A DNA stretch of 64,000 nucleotides from Chryseobacterium fluminis (GCF_026314945.1 NZ_CP111121.1:3162001-3226000); one strand, 5' to 3'. Counted from the stretch's first letter, positions 1 through 9,284 are shown. Translations and numbers: made by a program. The notes: a model not told the origin generated them from the sequence alone.

Positions 1-57
1 TTTAAAAGTTTCTACGTCTATCCTGTTGAGTTCTTCCAGTTTTAATTTGTGTACCAA
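1..57 (-). CDS. N-terminus of a TrmH/SpoU-like RNA methyltransferase (partial)
   Basis: Nineteen codons run off the left edge and read LVHKLKLEELNRIDVETFK. This resembles the N-terminus of flavobacterial TrmH-family RNA 2'-O-methyltransferases, which start with a similar KLEELNR.DVETFK stretch, as I recall it. No ATG is in frame, so a TTG at 55-57 would be the start. It lies 4 bases after the stop of the MORN-type gene and is probably co-transcribed with it. Only the extreme N-terminus is visible, so the family call rests on a short match. Confidence 0.5.
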   Translation of the reverse strand, partial: MVHKLKLEELNRIDVETFK

Positions 58-61
58 TGTT

Positions 62-682
62 TTATTTTGTTGAGATTAATTTTCCGTCTCTGTAAACTTC
101 TGTTTTCCCAATGCTTCCGTCTTCGCGGTAATGAACTCTGGTTCCGTTCCATTTATCATTTACGAATTCGGTCTCCCTTTGGATTTTTCCCGATGGGTAA
201 AGCATTTTCCATTTTCCTGTAGCCAACCCGTTGTCATAATTTCCGATTTGCTTTACAGACTTTCCGTTTTCATAAAAAAGTTTACTTTCGCCATGCAATT
301 TACCAAATTTAAAATTTGAAATCTCTGTAATGACTCCCGAAGCATTATAAAAAGTGGCTGTCAGGCTGTTGTCATAAATGTTTTTCTCTCCGTTTCTGAA
401 AACTTCTTTTGATGTTAAAACTCCGTTTTTATCAAAATATTGCCATTCTTTAACCTTATATCCTTTTTTATATTCGCCCTTTGCCTGAATTTTCCCGTTT
501 TCAAAATAAAATACAGCACTACCCTCCAGTTTTCCCATTTTCCATTCGGCAATTTCTTTGATCTGCCCATTGTCAAAAAACTGTTGGCAGCTACCATACT
601 GCAGGCCGTCCTTGAAGCCGCATGGTTTTTGTGCTTTGAACACTGAAAATGCGAGAACCGGAATTAAAAGTGAAAACTTCAT
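62..682 (-). CDS. Secreted MORN-repeat / YwqK-type protein
   Basis: 206 residues. A signal peptide (about residues 1-17, ending near FKAQ) is followed by repeated short units of the form Y.(E/D)NG.....G.Y..G, for example FENGKIQAKGEYKKG and YENGKSVKQIGNYDNG. This is the MORN-like pattern of the YwqK 'antitoxin' family, common in Flavobacteriia; these proteins form beta-hairpin ladders with no known catalysis. No toxin gene is adjacent, so the antitoxin name should not be taken literally. It is divergent from the gene at 828. The function is unknown. Confidence 0.8.
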   Translation of the reverse strand: MKFSLLIPVLAFSVFKAQKPCGFKDGLQYGSCQQFFDNGQIKEIAEWKMGKLEGSAVFYFENGKIQAKGEYKKGYKVKEWQYFDKNGVLTSKEVFRNGEKNIYDNSLTATFYNASGVITEISNFKFGKLHGESKLFYENGKSVKQIGNYDNGLATGKWKMLYPSGKIQRETEFVNDKWNGTRVHYREDGSIGKTEVYRDGKLISTK

Positions 683-804
683 CGTTTTTTATTTTAAAAA
701 TTGAACTTAATAGTGTAAAATATATTTTAATATCGATTTATGAAGATGATTTTTTAACATTTTACTCCCCAAATATGGGTATTTATTCGGTTTTGCAAAA
801 TACC

Positions 805-812
805 TATATTTG
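805..812 (+). promoter_or_regulatory. -7 box TATATTTG
   Basis: An exact match to the Bacteroidota -7 consensus TAnnTTTG, 15 bases before the ATG at 828. No good -33 TTG lies at the usual 17-23 base spacing. It overlaps an in-frame TTG at 810, which argues that translation starts at 828. Confidence 0.45.
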
Positions 813-827
813 GTTAAAATATACACT

Positions 828-1424
828 ATGAAAGATGCTCTTATTCTGGTAACTGTGGTATCGGCCCTTTTTGCCAAAGCACAGAATACGTATTATCCTC
901 AAGCTTTCTTTGACAAAAAGCAGGCTCAGCAAATGATCGGTTTCGGAAACGCAACCATTGAAGGAACGGCGTCTACCAAACAGAAAAACAATTGGGGAAT
1001 AAAACCTTTGTTGGCCCAAAAACATTATGCACAGAAAGGAACTGTGGTCATGCTTTTTCCCGTAACTTCTTATTTTGAAGAATTCTATAGTATGAGGAAA
1101 AAATATGAAAATAAAAAAACAACGGTTTATATGTCTGAAGAAGCCTTTAAATACAGAATCGAAGCCCTAACGGACGATCATGGACGATTCAGGTTTGAAA
1201 AACTGAAACCCGGAAAATATTATCTTGAAACTATTGTTAATTTTACAGCTACGGCAAGTTACCAGCAGAAAACGGGTCAGTCAGATGCCTACAATGCTTA
1301 TGGGGGATATTTATATTCCACGCCCATATACCAGACTTTTTTCTACGGTTATTCTGCAGGAAACCGCGAAAGTAAATTTGTAGAAATAAAAAAAGACGGA
1401 GAATTTAAAGAGATTAATCTTTAA
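828..1424 (+). CDS. Secreted protein with carboxypeptidase-regulatory-like region
   Basis: 198 residues from the ATG at 828; an upstream in-frame TTG at 810 sits inside a promoter box. The N-terminus (MKDALILVTVVSALFAKAQ) is a signal peptide. The central part contains DDHGRFRFEKLKPGKYYLE, the beta-sandwich motif of carboxypeptidase-regulatory-like (CarboxypepD_reg) domains found on many Bacteroidota envelope proteins. The region after it is Tyr/Ser/Gly-rich. The last part (KFVEIKKDGEFKEINL) looks like a closing beta strand. No enzyme domain is present. Its role is probably structural or carbohydrate-related in the envelope; this is inference. Confidence 0.75.
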   Translation: MKDALILVTVVSALFAKAQNTYYPQAFFDKKQAQQMIGFGNATIEGTASTKQKNNWGIKPLLAQKHYAQKGTVVMLFPVTSYFEEFYSMRKKYENKKTTVYMSEEAFKYRIEALTDDHGRFRFEKLKPGKYYLETIVNFTATASYQQKTGQSDAYNAYGGYLYSTPIYQTFFYGYSAGNRESKFVEIKKDGEFKEINL

Positions 1425-1433
1425 AAAATCAGG

Positions 1434-2312
1434 TCATTTTTTGAACATGATCTGATGGACATTTTTCTCTATGTTCTGCGCTATCGTTTCCATAGGAATA
1501 TCATTTTCATCATTATTGAACGGATCTTCAATTTCTTCTGCAATGAGTTCCAGGCTCATCAGTACATAATATACAAAAACCGTCAGCGGAATCATAAAAA
1601 GCCCGATGGTAATGACATAGGCGATCGGTAAAGCAAAAACATAAAGGATTATAAATTTTTTAATAAATGAGGAATAAGAATAGGGGATCGGTGTGTTTTT
1701 AATACGTTCACATCCTCCGCAAACATCCAGAAAACCAGAAAGCTGGGGATCCAGATAGAGCATGTCCATGTCTGAAATTTTTCCTTGTTTCTTCAGCATA
1801 TTCAGTTTGTGAGTGAGCAGGATAATCATTTCGCTGGGACCATGGTTTTGCAGAGACTTTTCAATTTCAGAATAGTCTTCATCCAAAGCCAGACGTGTAG
1901 ATTCTTTTGAAAGATGCTTGGCCAGAAAATGAGGAAAAAACTTTAAATACCTTGCGATCTGTTCTGCATCCTGTGGATCATCGGTCAGGATATTATTAAT
2001 TTTTATAGCAAAATTTCGGGTATCATTAACCAGTTTACCCCATAATTTTCTTCCTTCCCACCATCGGTCATAAGCTGTATTGGTTCTGAAAACCAGTAAT
2101 AAAGACAAGACAAACCCAAGCAAAGAATGAATCATTCCCACATTACTGATTCCCGATTTTGCCGTTAGATGCAGGTATTCCACTTCCAGATACTGAATTC
2201 CCCAGGAATATAAAGCGATCAGGACCATACTGGGGAAAAGGATCTTCAGAGTGTCACTTTTGTGTAAACTGAAAAGGATTTTAAGGAAATGTTTTGTGTT
2301 ATAGACTCTCAT
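1434..2312 (-). CDS. Bestrophin-family ion channel
   Basis: 292 residues with hydrophobic segments near residues 25-45, 60-80 and 210-250. The family hallmark FRTNTAYDRWWEGRKLWG is present at about residues 76-93, and the C-terminal part has the conserved acidic stretch EIEDPFNNDENDIPME followed by an amphipathic helix. Bacterial bestrophins (YneE type) form pentameric channels in the inner membrane; KpBest is sodium-selective, while animal members are chloride channels, so selectivity cannot be assigned here. It converges on the gene at 828 with 9 bases between stops and appears monocistronic. Confidence 0.88.
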   Translation of the reverse strand: MRVYNTKHFLKILFSLHKSDTLKILFPSMVLIALYSWGIQYLEVEYLHLTAKSGISNVGMIHSLLGFVLSLLLVFRTNTAYDRWWEGRKLWGKLVNDTRNFAIKINNILTDDPQDAEQIARYLKFFPHFLAKHLSKESTRLALDEDYSEIEKSLQNHGPSEMIILLTHKLNMLKKQGKISDMDMLYLDPQLSGFLDVCGGCERIKNTPIPYSYSSFIKKFIILYVFALPIAYVITIGLFMIPLTVFVYYVLMSLELIAEEIEDPFNNDENDIPMETIAQNIEKNVHQIMFKK

Positions 2313-2367
2313 ACTTGACGTTGATTTTACAAAGATAAAAGTTTTTGTTTTATCATTACAGGGATGA

Positions 2368-2544
2368 AATTCTCAGATTATTGCCAATATTCTACCAGGG
2401 TTTAAAAAAACACTGTTTTTACTTCATACAGATCAATTGATTTTTGAAAACATTGGTACTGTTACTGAAAAAAGCGATCTGTCTTTCTGTGCTGCTGATC
2501 CGGAAATGTTTACAGCAAAGCTCAGAGACCTGAACAGAGATTAA
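2368..2544 (+). pseudogene. Possible gene relic before mutS
   Basis: A start-less reading frame of about 58 codons ends at a TAA at 2542. It contains ILPGFKKTLFLLHTDQLI and CAADPEMFTAKLRDLNRD, which look protein-like rather than random. I do not recognise the parent family. It could be the tail of a lost gene, or chance. Confidence 0.25.
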
Positions 2545-2579
2545 TATTGAAAGAATTTCCTAACCCTGAATTTATTTTT

Positions 2580-2587
2580 TAAATTTG
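2580..2587 (+). promoter_or_regulatory. -7 box TAAATTTG upstream of mutS
   Basis: An exact TAnnTTTG match 16 bases before the mutS ATG. I see no TTG at the usual -33 spacing, so only the -7 element supports it. Confidence 0.4.
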
Positions 2588-2603
2588 GTGTTCATTTTTT
2601 ATT

Positions 2604-5191
2604 ATGGCAAAATCGAAGAAAGAAACCCCGTTAATGACTCAGTATAATACGATAAAAGCAAAATATCCTGATGCGCTTTTACTGTTCAGGGTTGGGGATT
2701 TTTATGAGACTTTCGGGCAGGATGCCGTTAAAACTTCCAAGATTTTAGGTATTGTTCTCACGAAACGGGCTAATGGCGAAGGGCATATCGAGCTTGCAGG
2801 TTTTCCTCATCATTCTGTAGATTCATATTTGCCAAAGCTGGTGAGAGCCGGACTGCGTGTTGCTATCTGTGATCAGCTGGAAGATCCGAAAACGGTTAAG
2901 GGAATTGTAAAGCGCGGCGTAACAGAACTCATCACGCCAGGCGTTACGTTCAATGATCAGGTTTTAAGTTCAAAAAAGAACAATTTTTTGCTTTCCCTGC
3001 ATAAAGAAAAAGAGAAATACGGCATTGCTCTGGTTGATGTTTCCACCGGTGAATTTCTGGTAAGTGAAGGAAATCTGGAAAAGCTTCTTCATATTGTCAG
3101 TACTTTTGATCCGAGCGAAATTATTTATCAGCGAAGTGTGCAGATGCCCGAGCAGCTTAAAAATAAAAATGCCTTTAAACTTGAAGATTGGGCCTATCAA
3201 TACAATTTTGCTTACGAAAAGCTGACTCATCACTTTAAAACCAGTTCACTGAAAGGTTTTGGTGTTGAAGGTTTACCGCAGGCCATTACTGCGGCAGGAG
3301 CTATATTCGCGTATCTCGTAGAAGATACCCATCATAATTTATTGGCACACATCACCAAAATCCAGGTTATTCCCCAGGAGGATTTTCTGATGATGGATCA
3401 TTTTACATTAAGAAATCTGGAAATTATTTATCCGAGTCATCCGAAAGGAAAGTCTTTACTGGACATCGTTGATAAGACTTCGACCCCGATGGGAGGCAGA
3501 CTGCTGAGGAGAAGAATTATTCTCCCGCTGAAGTCTGTAAGCGAAATTGGAAGAAGACTTTCATTAATTGATTTCTTTAATGAACATGATCAGTTGAAGT
3601 ATGAGATTTCCCAGCTTTTAAAAGCCATTTCAGACTTAGACCGGTTAATGGGAAAACTGGCAGCCGAGAAAATTTCACCGAAAGAACTTGGATATTTGCG
3701 CCAGAGTCTGGTGAATATACATAAGATCAAAACCTTATTGCATCCTTTTGCTGATGTTTTGGCCTGGCTTGATCCTATATATGATCAGAAAGAACTGATT
3801 GAAATGCTTCAGGGCCATTTAAATGAAGAACTTCCGGTGAATCTGGCAAAGGGAAGTGTTATCAGGGAGAATATTTCTGAGGAGCTGGACCGGCTGAGAG
3901 GTCTTCAGTCCAAAGGCCGTGGCTTTCTGGATGAGATGTGTCAGAGAGAAATCGAAAGGACAGGGATTACAAGTCTCAAAATAGATTTTAATAACGTTTT
4001 CGGGTATTATATTGAAGTCCGGAATACCCATAAAGACAAAGTACCTGGCGATTGGCTGAGAAAGCAGACCCTCGTTAATGCAGAGCGCTATATCACGGAA
4101 GAGCTTAAAGAATATGAAAGTCAGATTCTGGGTGCGGAAGAAAAAATCTCCGTATTAGAACATGAACTGTATAGAAAAGTATGTTCTGAGACCATGATCT
4201 ATATGGATCAGATTCAGGAAAACTCAAACATTATAGCACAGCTGGACATTGCGGTGGGATTATCGGAACTGGCCATTTCTGAAAGTTATACAAAGCCTGT
4301 ATTGACGGAAACTTTTATGATTGATTTAAAAGAGGCCCGGCATCCCATTATTGAAAACGCACTTCCGCTGGGTGAAAAATATATCCCGAATGATATTTTT
4401 CTGGATAAAGATTCTCAGCAGATTATAATGGTGACAGGTCCGAATATGGCTGGTAAGTCGGCCATTCTGCGCCAGACCGCCATTGTTTGCCTGTTAGCTC
4501 AAATCGGAAGTTTTGTTCCTGCAAAATATGCTGAAATCGGAGTATTGGATAAGATTTTTACCAGGGTGGGGGCAAGCGATAACATTTCTGCGGGAGAATC
4601 TACCTTTATGGTTGAAATGAATGAAGCCGCGAACATCCTTAATAATATTTCCGACCGCAGTCTCATTCTATTAGACGAGATCGGGCGCGGAACTTCTACG
4701 TATGACGGCGTTTCTATTGCATGGGCCATTGCAGAATATCTCCATCAGCATCCTACTCAGGCAAAAACTTTATTTGCAACCCATTATCATGAACTTAATG
4801 AAATGACCGTGAATTTTGAAAGGGTAAAAAATTTCCATGTATCTATTCAGGAAAATAAAGGCAATATCATTTTTTTAAGAAAACTGATTCCGGGGGAAGC
4901 GAACATAGCTTCGGGATCCACGTGGCAAAACTGGCCGGAATGCCTTCAAAGGTGGTCAACAGGGCCAATGAAATTTTAAAAACACTGGAAGCCAGCCGTT
5001 CGCAGGCAGGCAGTTCATCAGAAAGTATCAAGAGGGTAACGGAAGAAAACATGCAGCTTTCATTTTTCCAGCTCGATGATCCTGTTCTGGAAAATATCCG
5101 TGAAGAGCTGACAAAAATAGATATCAATACCTTAACTCCGATTGAAGCATTAATGAAACTGAATGCGATCAAAAAAATGATTGGCGGATAA
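2604..5191 (+). pseudogene. mutS: DNA mismatch repair protein MutS, broken by a one-base frameshift
   Basis: MutS binds mismatched DNA and, with MutL, starts repair. The frame opening at 2604 encodes the mismatch-binding domain (FRVGDFYETFGQDA near residue 30), connector, lever and clamp, then the ATPase with Walker A GPNMAGKS at residues 612-619 and Walker B acidic pair at 691-692. After residue 764 it shifts and ends at 4979 with an unrelated tail. Adding one G to the five-G run at 4892-4896 restores [19 protein letters not shown] and continues to 5191, giving 862 residues, normal for MutS. The lost part is the C-terminal helix-turn-helix needed for dimerisation and ATPase. As read, the product should be inactive; an assembly error in the G run is the main alternative. 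Confidence 0.9.
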
Positions 5192-5195
5192 AAAT

Positions 5196-5218
5196 AAGTC
5201 TCAGAATTCCTGAGACTT
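5196..5218. terminator. Bidirectional terminator
   Basis: A perfect 9-bp inverted repeat AAGTCTCAG / CTGAGACTT with a 5-base loop, between the convergent ends of mutS and the TonB-like gene. Confidence 0.7.
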
Positions 5219-5223
5219 CATTA

Positions 5224-5654
5224 TTATTGAAATGTTATGTACAGGCGAAAACTGTAGAGATGTCTTACCGGCTGCTCTTTAATTTTCGCAGGATTCCACT
5301 TTTTTTTCAGGGCTCCGCCAGCTTTCTCTGCTTGCTTATTAAAATCTCCAGACGCTCCGATGCTTGTGATATTAGATATTGTGCCGTCTTTTTCTATATT
5401 GAAATATACCCTGACTGTAAGGGTTCCTTGACTTTTTATGAAAGATATGTCTAAATGATCAGCTATCGTTTTTTCTATCACATAAGACCGTCGGGGTATT
5501 CCTGAAGATGATCCGCTGATATTGCTCCACCACTTAAATCAATTTTCGTCTTCAGAATCTCATAATCAGGCAAATCATAGACAGAATTGTTTTTTGCGGA
5601 AATATCCTGTCCGGATACAGCAGACATAAGAATAATAAGTATTTTTTTGATCAT
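5224..5654 (-). pseudogene. TonB-C-terminal-like secreted protein, frameshifted
   Basis: From an ATG at 5652-5654 the frame gives a signal peptide (MIKKILIILMSAVSGQ) and IPDY-like and EYPDG motifs matching the next gene, then stops. The C-terminal half (from VIEKTIADHLD to SFRLYITFQ) continues in another frame to 5224. One missing base near 5484-5496 explains this: with it restored, the join aligns without gaps to the paralogue at 5675-6109 and the protein is 143 residues, against 144. It is the third gene of a tandem TonB-like set. It may be a real pseudogene or a sequencing indel. Confidence 0.75.
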
Positions 5655-5674
5655 GTACTTTTGACAAAATAACC

Positions 5675-6109
5675 TTAGTATTTCTTCAGGGTCAGAGGGA
5701 AACTGTATAGATACCGCACCGGCTCACCATTGATTGTTGCGGGCTTCCATTTTACAAACATTCTCCTGATCGCTACTTCTGCAGCCTGGGCGTGCTGTTT
5801 ATTGTCGCTGATGGCTTTTACGTACCGTACATACCCGGTTTTTTCAACAATAAAATATAGAGTTGTGTTGATTTTAGTACTTTTAACATCAATGACATCC
5901 ATTTTTTCAGCAAACGTTTTTTTAAAGGCATCCTTTCCTCCCGGATATTCCGGCGGAACATCAGCTTTAGTGACCACATCATCAAGTTTCATTTTTGTTT
6001 TTAAAACAGCATAATCCGGAATGCCGGTTACAGTCGTATACGTGGACGTATCCTGTGCAAAAAGAAAAATATTCAGAAAAATTCCGAGGCATAGTGTTAT
6101 CCTTTTCAT
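5675..6109 (-). CDS. TonB-C-terminal-like secreted protein
   Basis: 144 residues. Signal peptide MKRITLCLGIFLNIFLFAQ, a short linker, EYPGGKDAF (the PE(F/Y)PGG motif seen in flavobacterial TonB homologues) near residue 54, then a compact domain ending WKPATINGEPVRYLYSFPLTLKKY-like (positions about 120-144). It lacks the N-terminal anchor and proline-rich rod of true TonB, so it is probably a soluble periplasmic protein with a TonB-like fold, not an energy transducer. It sits 20 bases before the frameshifted paralogue and 28 bases after the paralogue at 6138. Confidence 0.75.
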   Translation of the reverse strand: MKRITLCLGIFLNIFLFAQDTSTYTTVTGIPDYAVLKTKMKLDDVVTKADVPPEYPGGKDAFKKTFAEKMDVIDVKSTKINTTLYFIVEKTGYVRYVKAISDNKQHAQAAEVAIRRMFVKWKPATINGEPVRYLYSFPLTLKKY

Positions 6110-6137
6110 TACGTAGATTTTTTTAGTTTGTATTAAA

Positions 6138-6578
6138 TTATTCGAAGGCCATCGTCAGAGGAAGGGAATAAATAAAACGCACCGGATCGCCATTTAATTT
6201 TGCCGGAGTCCATATATTTTTAATGCTTCTTATAACCCGTTCTCCTTCTCTATTAAAATCATCATGATCTCCAACAGAAGTGACGTCTGAAATTTTACCG
6301 TCGCTTTCGATCACAAAATAAATGATTGATTGAAGTCTGTCTTTCGATGATTTTACATTTCCTAAGTCTATTGTTTCTGCGATCCTTCTTCTTAAGGTAT
6401 GAATTCCTCCGTTAAATTCAGGCTCTGTATCTGCCTTAAGCTGGGCTTCAGTAAAACCGAATTTCTGAGAAATCTCTGTAGGAATAATGACAGACGACCT
6501 CCACATGCCTTCAGGTACCTGGGCAAAAACGATAAAATTAATTATCATTCCTATGAACAGGATAATTCTTTTCTGCAT
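6138..6578 (-). CDS. TonB-C-terminal-like secreted protein
   Basis: 146 residues, first gene of the tandem set of three. Signal peptide MQKRIILFIGMIINFIVFAQ, then EPEFNGGIHTLRRRIAET (the PGG motif is changed to NGG), a central YFVIESDGKISDVTSVGDH strand pair, and the terminal IWTPAKLNGDPVRF motif followed by SLPLTMAFE. As with its neighbours there is no inner-membrane anchor. The three genes probably arose by tandem duplication. Role unknown. Confidence 0.75.
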   Translation of the reverse strand: MQKRIILFIGMIINFIVFAQVPEGMWRSSVIIPTEISQKFGFTEAQLKADTEPEFNGGIHTLRRRIAETIDLGNVKSSKDRLQSIIYFVIESDGKISDVTSVGDHDDFNREGERVIRSIKNIWTPAKLNGDPVRFIYSLPLTMAFE

Positions 6579-6972
6579 AATCTGTATTTAATTACACACT
6601 GTATGGTAATTTTAATAAAAAAATGTAAATATAGCCGTATTGAAGCACTATTTTTAACAATTGACATTAATATTTTTTAAACAGCAAAAAGAAAGCCGAA
6701 TCCTTATAAGTAATTGTATTCGTACATTATGGTCATTTCAGTTTGTAAGCAAGCCTGTTTCCGCCATAGTTGTCCATGATTTTTCTTTGGGTACCCGATT
6801 AGTATGATGATCTGTAATGTTTCATGTTCAGAATAAAAAGATGAATCAGAGAATTTACCTGATATACACTGCTACGAAAACCCGCATGGCTTTTCAAAAA
6901 GAAAATCAAAAAACACCGTCAAAAATGGTCAGGACTGTTGGCATTGGATGTGCGCTCAATGTGAAAGTTAAA

Positions 6973-7005
6973 GAGTTTCCGGCGGCCGAAGGCCGCCGGA
7001 AACTC
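6973..7005. repeat. Perfect 15-bp GC-rich hairpin
   Basis: GAGTTTCCGGCGGCC, then GAA, then its exact reverse complement. It is strikingly GC-rich for this AT-rich spacer. It lacks a flanking T-run, so it does not look like an ordinary intrinsic terminator and may be a dispersed palindromic repeat. Confidence 0.8.
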
Positions 7006-7056
7006 TATTGATCTATTATAGGATAGATGCTGATAAAGAAATAATGATCCATCTAA

Positions 7057-7224
7057 GCAACAGCAGAAAAGGTTATCAGTCTAAAAAAAATCCCATCATA
7101 TGGATTTTTATATCATGATCTGCCTGTTTTATCTTTACTTTTGTCATCGTTACAAACCTATGTAGTAGCGAATAATAAAACCGGAGAAATGAAAATAAAA
7201 ATCCGGCATAAAAAGCTGGAATAG
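7057..7224 (+). pseudogene. Possible gene relic
   Basis: A start-less frame of 55 codons between a TAA at 7054 and a TAG at 7222. It contains IPSYGFLYHDLPVLSLLLSS and QTYVVANNKTGEMKIKIRHK, which read like the C-terminus of a folded protein. I do not recognise the family. Confidence 0.25.
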
Positions 7225-7264
7225 ATTATTATATTTTCAGAATTCCGCATAAAATACAGATCAA

Positions 7265-7669
7265 ATGATACACTTCAAATTTAACCTGAAATATTTCCTC
7301 TTCACCCTGTTTATTTTTTTAGCTGAGGTATTAATAGCGACCCGGTTAAAAGATATATTCTTTATAAGAGCTTATCTGGGTGATGTGATTGTCGTCATGC
7401 TGATCTACACCTTTATTAAAAGCTTTTTTAAAACTAAAAACGACCAGAACATCATTCTCGGAATTTTTGTATTCTCCTGCCTGGTAGAGTTCGCCCAGTA
7501 TTGTAAACTGGCAGACCGGCTGGGCTTCCCGGAAGGAAGCCTGATGTATATTGTTGTAGGAAATTCTTTTTCGTGGATCGATATTCTATGCTATGCTGTG
7601 GGATGTTTATTGCTTTTTCTTTTCGTGAAACTGAATAATCAGTCAGGCAAAGAAATCAGCACACGCTAA
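7265..7669 (+). CDS. DUF2809 family membrane protein
   Basis: 134 residues, four predicted membrane helices (about residues 8-25, 38-52, 64-80 and 102-122). The features RLKDIFFIRAYLGDVIVV, an internal LVEFAQYCK, and GNSFSWIDILCYAVG fit DUF2809, a small inner-membrane family of unknown function frequent in Bacteroidota. Its stop directly abuts the stop of the convergent YARHG gene, with no room for a terminator between them. Confidence 0.8.
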   Translation: MIHFKFNLKYFLFTLFIFLAEVLIATRLKDIFFIRAYLGDVIVVMLIYTFIKSFFKTKNDQNIILGIFVFSCLVEFAQYCKLADRLGFPEGSLMYIVVGNSFSWIDILCYAVGCLLLFLFVKLNNQSGKEISTR

Positions 7670-8590
7670 TTACCTTCCAAAGCTGTCATATTTATCTTCT
7701 GCGTAGTTTATAAAACGGTTCAGCAAGGCTACATTTTCCTTTTCCATTGGCGAAAGATCGTTATCTACATTGTTAGAAACGGGAATGTACCAGTCTGTCT
7801 GTTCGAAGAAGTTCCGGTAAGTCGCTTTTTTAAAAGAATAGCCGTGTCTTGCAAAAACTGAATTCTTAATAATTTCCATGTCCAGTTTCCTGAGGTTTTT
7901 CAGATCTTTTTCTGTTAGTTTCTGTTTTGAAGCGTTCAGTTTAAAAACCGCGTCAGAGGCAATCCTGTTTTTGGATGCCGTATAGTTTTCAGCTTTACCA
8001 GTTTCTTCGTCTATGTATTTTTCGACAAACTTCTTTGGATTTTCCCAGTCGATCAGGTCAGAATTTTCATCCAGCATAAAGTTCGGGTTATAGACAAATG
8101 TCTTTTTGATCAGTTTCAGGCTTTTAGACGGTGCTTTTACCGACGATTTGTTGAAGGCATTCCAATTTCCTGTTAAGCTGTCCCGAGTCAGTTTCACTTC
8201 GAATCTTCCATCGGTCTTATCATTTCCGGGCTCATCTAGCACAAATGTTTTTGTATTTTCATTGAAAATTCCCCGGAAAGGTCTTTGATTGCCATCTACA
8301 ATACTCTGGCCGTAAACACTGTCCTTCGTGATTTTATTTATTTTTAATGATATTTTTTTATATTCGGTTCCATCATAATATTCATCCGTTTCATTATCGT
8401 AGATTTTGCCTTCACCGGCGAACTCACCGGTATAAATTCCGTAATATTCCTTATAAACCTCAGGAACCACAGCAGAATCTTTCCTAGCGGTAAGGCTGTC
8501 TTTAGAAGAATCGGTGGTTTTTACGTCTTTTTTACATGCGATCAAACCCATGGTAAAAAACGAGATCAGTGATAATTTAAAAATTTTCAT
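7670..8590 (-). CDS. YARHG-domain lipoprotein
   Basis: 306 residues. The lipobox LIAC places the lipidated Cys at residue 19. Residues about 45-170 form a beta-rich domain (YYGIYTGEFAGEGKI). The C-terminus has the YARHG domain with IIKNSVFARHGYSFKKA near residue 240 and a W-Y pair in FFEQTDWYIPV. YARHG is an extracellular domain of unknown function, often on lipoproteins. It is the last gene of a minus-strand run starting with the flavoprotein at 10913. Confidence 0.85.
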   Translation of the reverse strand: MKIFKLSLISFFTMGLIACKKDVKTTDSSKDSLTARKDSAVVPEVYKEYYGIYTGEFAGEGKIYDNETDEYYDGTEYKKISLKINKITKDSVYGQSIVDGNQRPFRGIFNENTKTFVLDEPGNDKTDGRFEVKLTRDSLTGNWNAFNKSSVKAPSKSLKLIKKTFVYNPNFMLDENSDLIDWENPKKFVEKYIDEETGKAENYTASKNRIASDAVFKLNASKQKLTEKDLKNLRKLDMEIIKNSVFARHGYSFKKATYRNFFEQTDWYIPVSNNVDNDLSPMEKENVALLNRFINYAEDKYDSFGR

Positions 8591-8637
8591 AGGTAGTTTT
8601 GTTGATTTAGAGGGGTTAAGGCATCGCAGAACAGCGA

Positions 8638-9276
8638 TTATATCAATTTTTTAGTGATTAGATATTCAATTAAAATAAAATTGGGAATCCATCCGAGCCA
8701 GGCAATGATCTGGTATACGTCCATTGGGTTTGGATGGAATAAATATACGATAATTACCTTCCACATCCGTAAAGTAATTGCAGAAACTGTCAGTGCAAAA
8801 CTGCGCCACATCCACTGCTTATGCGCTTTAAATTTTTTCTGCCTTGCGAGGTGATACGCTTTAAAAGTTGAAAACCACCATAAACAGCCGAGGATCACAA
8901 ACGAAATTTTAGAATACAAACCGCCGTTGGCAAAGATTCCCATATAAATACCGGACGGAGCAGCCAAAAGCAAAATCAGGAAAATGTAAATCTTTCCTGC
9001 ATTTCTATGGAAATTTTTCGATCCGAAATCTTTTCTGAGAATGGCCAGAAAACCAAAAAGCAAAACCAAAATGCTGGTATAAACATGGACATAAAAAAAG
9101 GAAAGATATTCCGGTCTTTGTCTGACTTCCGTTTGCTTGATCATTAAAAAACTCACCTCTGTATTAAAAGGAATATATTCCATAGTAATGGTAAGCATCA
9201 GCCAAAAAAAATATCCGAATCCAATGATTAAAAGGATTCTAAAAAAGAGCGAAGTATTCTTTTTGGCTAAATACAT
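8638..9276 (-). CDS. DUF2306 family membrane protein
   Basis: 212 residues with about six membrane helices. The FGSKNFHRNAGKIYIFLILL stretch (near residue 85) and KAHKQWMWRSFALT (near residue 150), both with conserved His residues facing helices, are typical of DUF2306, a family that resembles heme-binding or ferric-reductase-like membrane proteins in layout but has no proven function. It starts 8 bases after the TonB-like gene at 9285, so the two are likely co-transcribed. Confidence 0.8.
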   Translation of the reverse strand: MYLAKKNTSLFFRILLIIGFGYFFWLMLTITMEYIPFNTEVSFLMIKQTEVRQRPEYLSFFYVHVYTSILVLLFGFLAILRKDFGSKNFHRNAGKIYIFLILLLAAPSGIYMGIFANGGLYSKISFVILGCLWWFSTFKAYHLARQKKFKAHKQWMWRSFALTVSAITLRMWKVIIVYLFHPNPMDVYQIIAWLGWIPNFILIEYLITKKLI

Positions 9277-9284
9277 CTTATGAT

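Larger units (their letters stand above)
6579..7264. other. 686-base spacer with decayed-looking coding fragments and a strong hairpin
   Basis: No intact gene is convincing here. A weak ATG-led frame covers 6817-7011. In another frame, about 6841-6972, a start-less stretch ends in the Cys-rich DCWHWMCAQCES and a stop. A further start-less frame lies at 7057-7224, and a perfect hairpin at 6973-7005. The pattern suggests a region of gene decay between the TonB-like operon and the DUF2809 gene. Confidence 0.4.

Noticed and set aside
4885..4925. Programmed ribosomal frameshift in mutS
   Set aside because: The site lacks a classical X XXY YYZ heptamer and I know of no mutS that uses one; mutation or read error is simpler.
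6817..7011. 64-codon frame with ATG
   Set aside because: Composition is poor, it overlaps the perfect hairpin, and it competes with a better Cys-rich frame in the same place.
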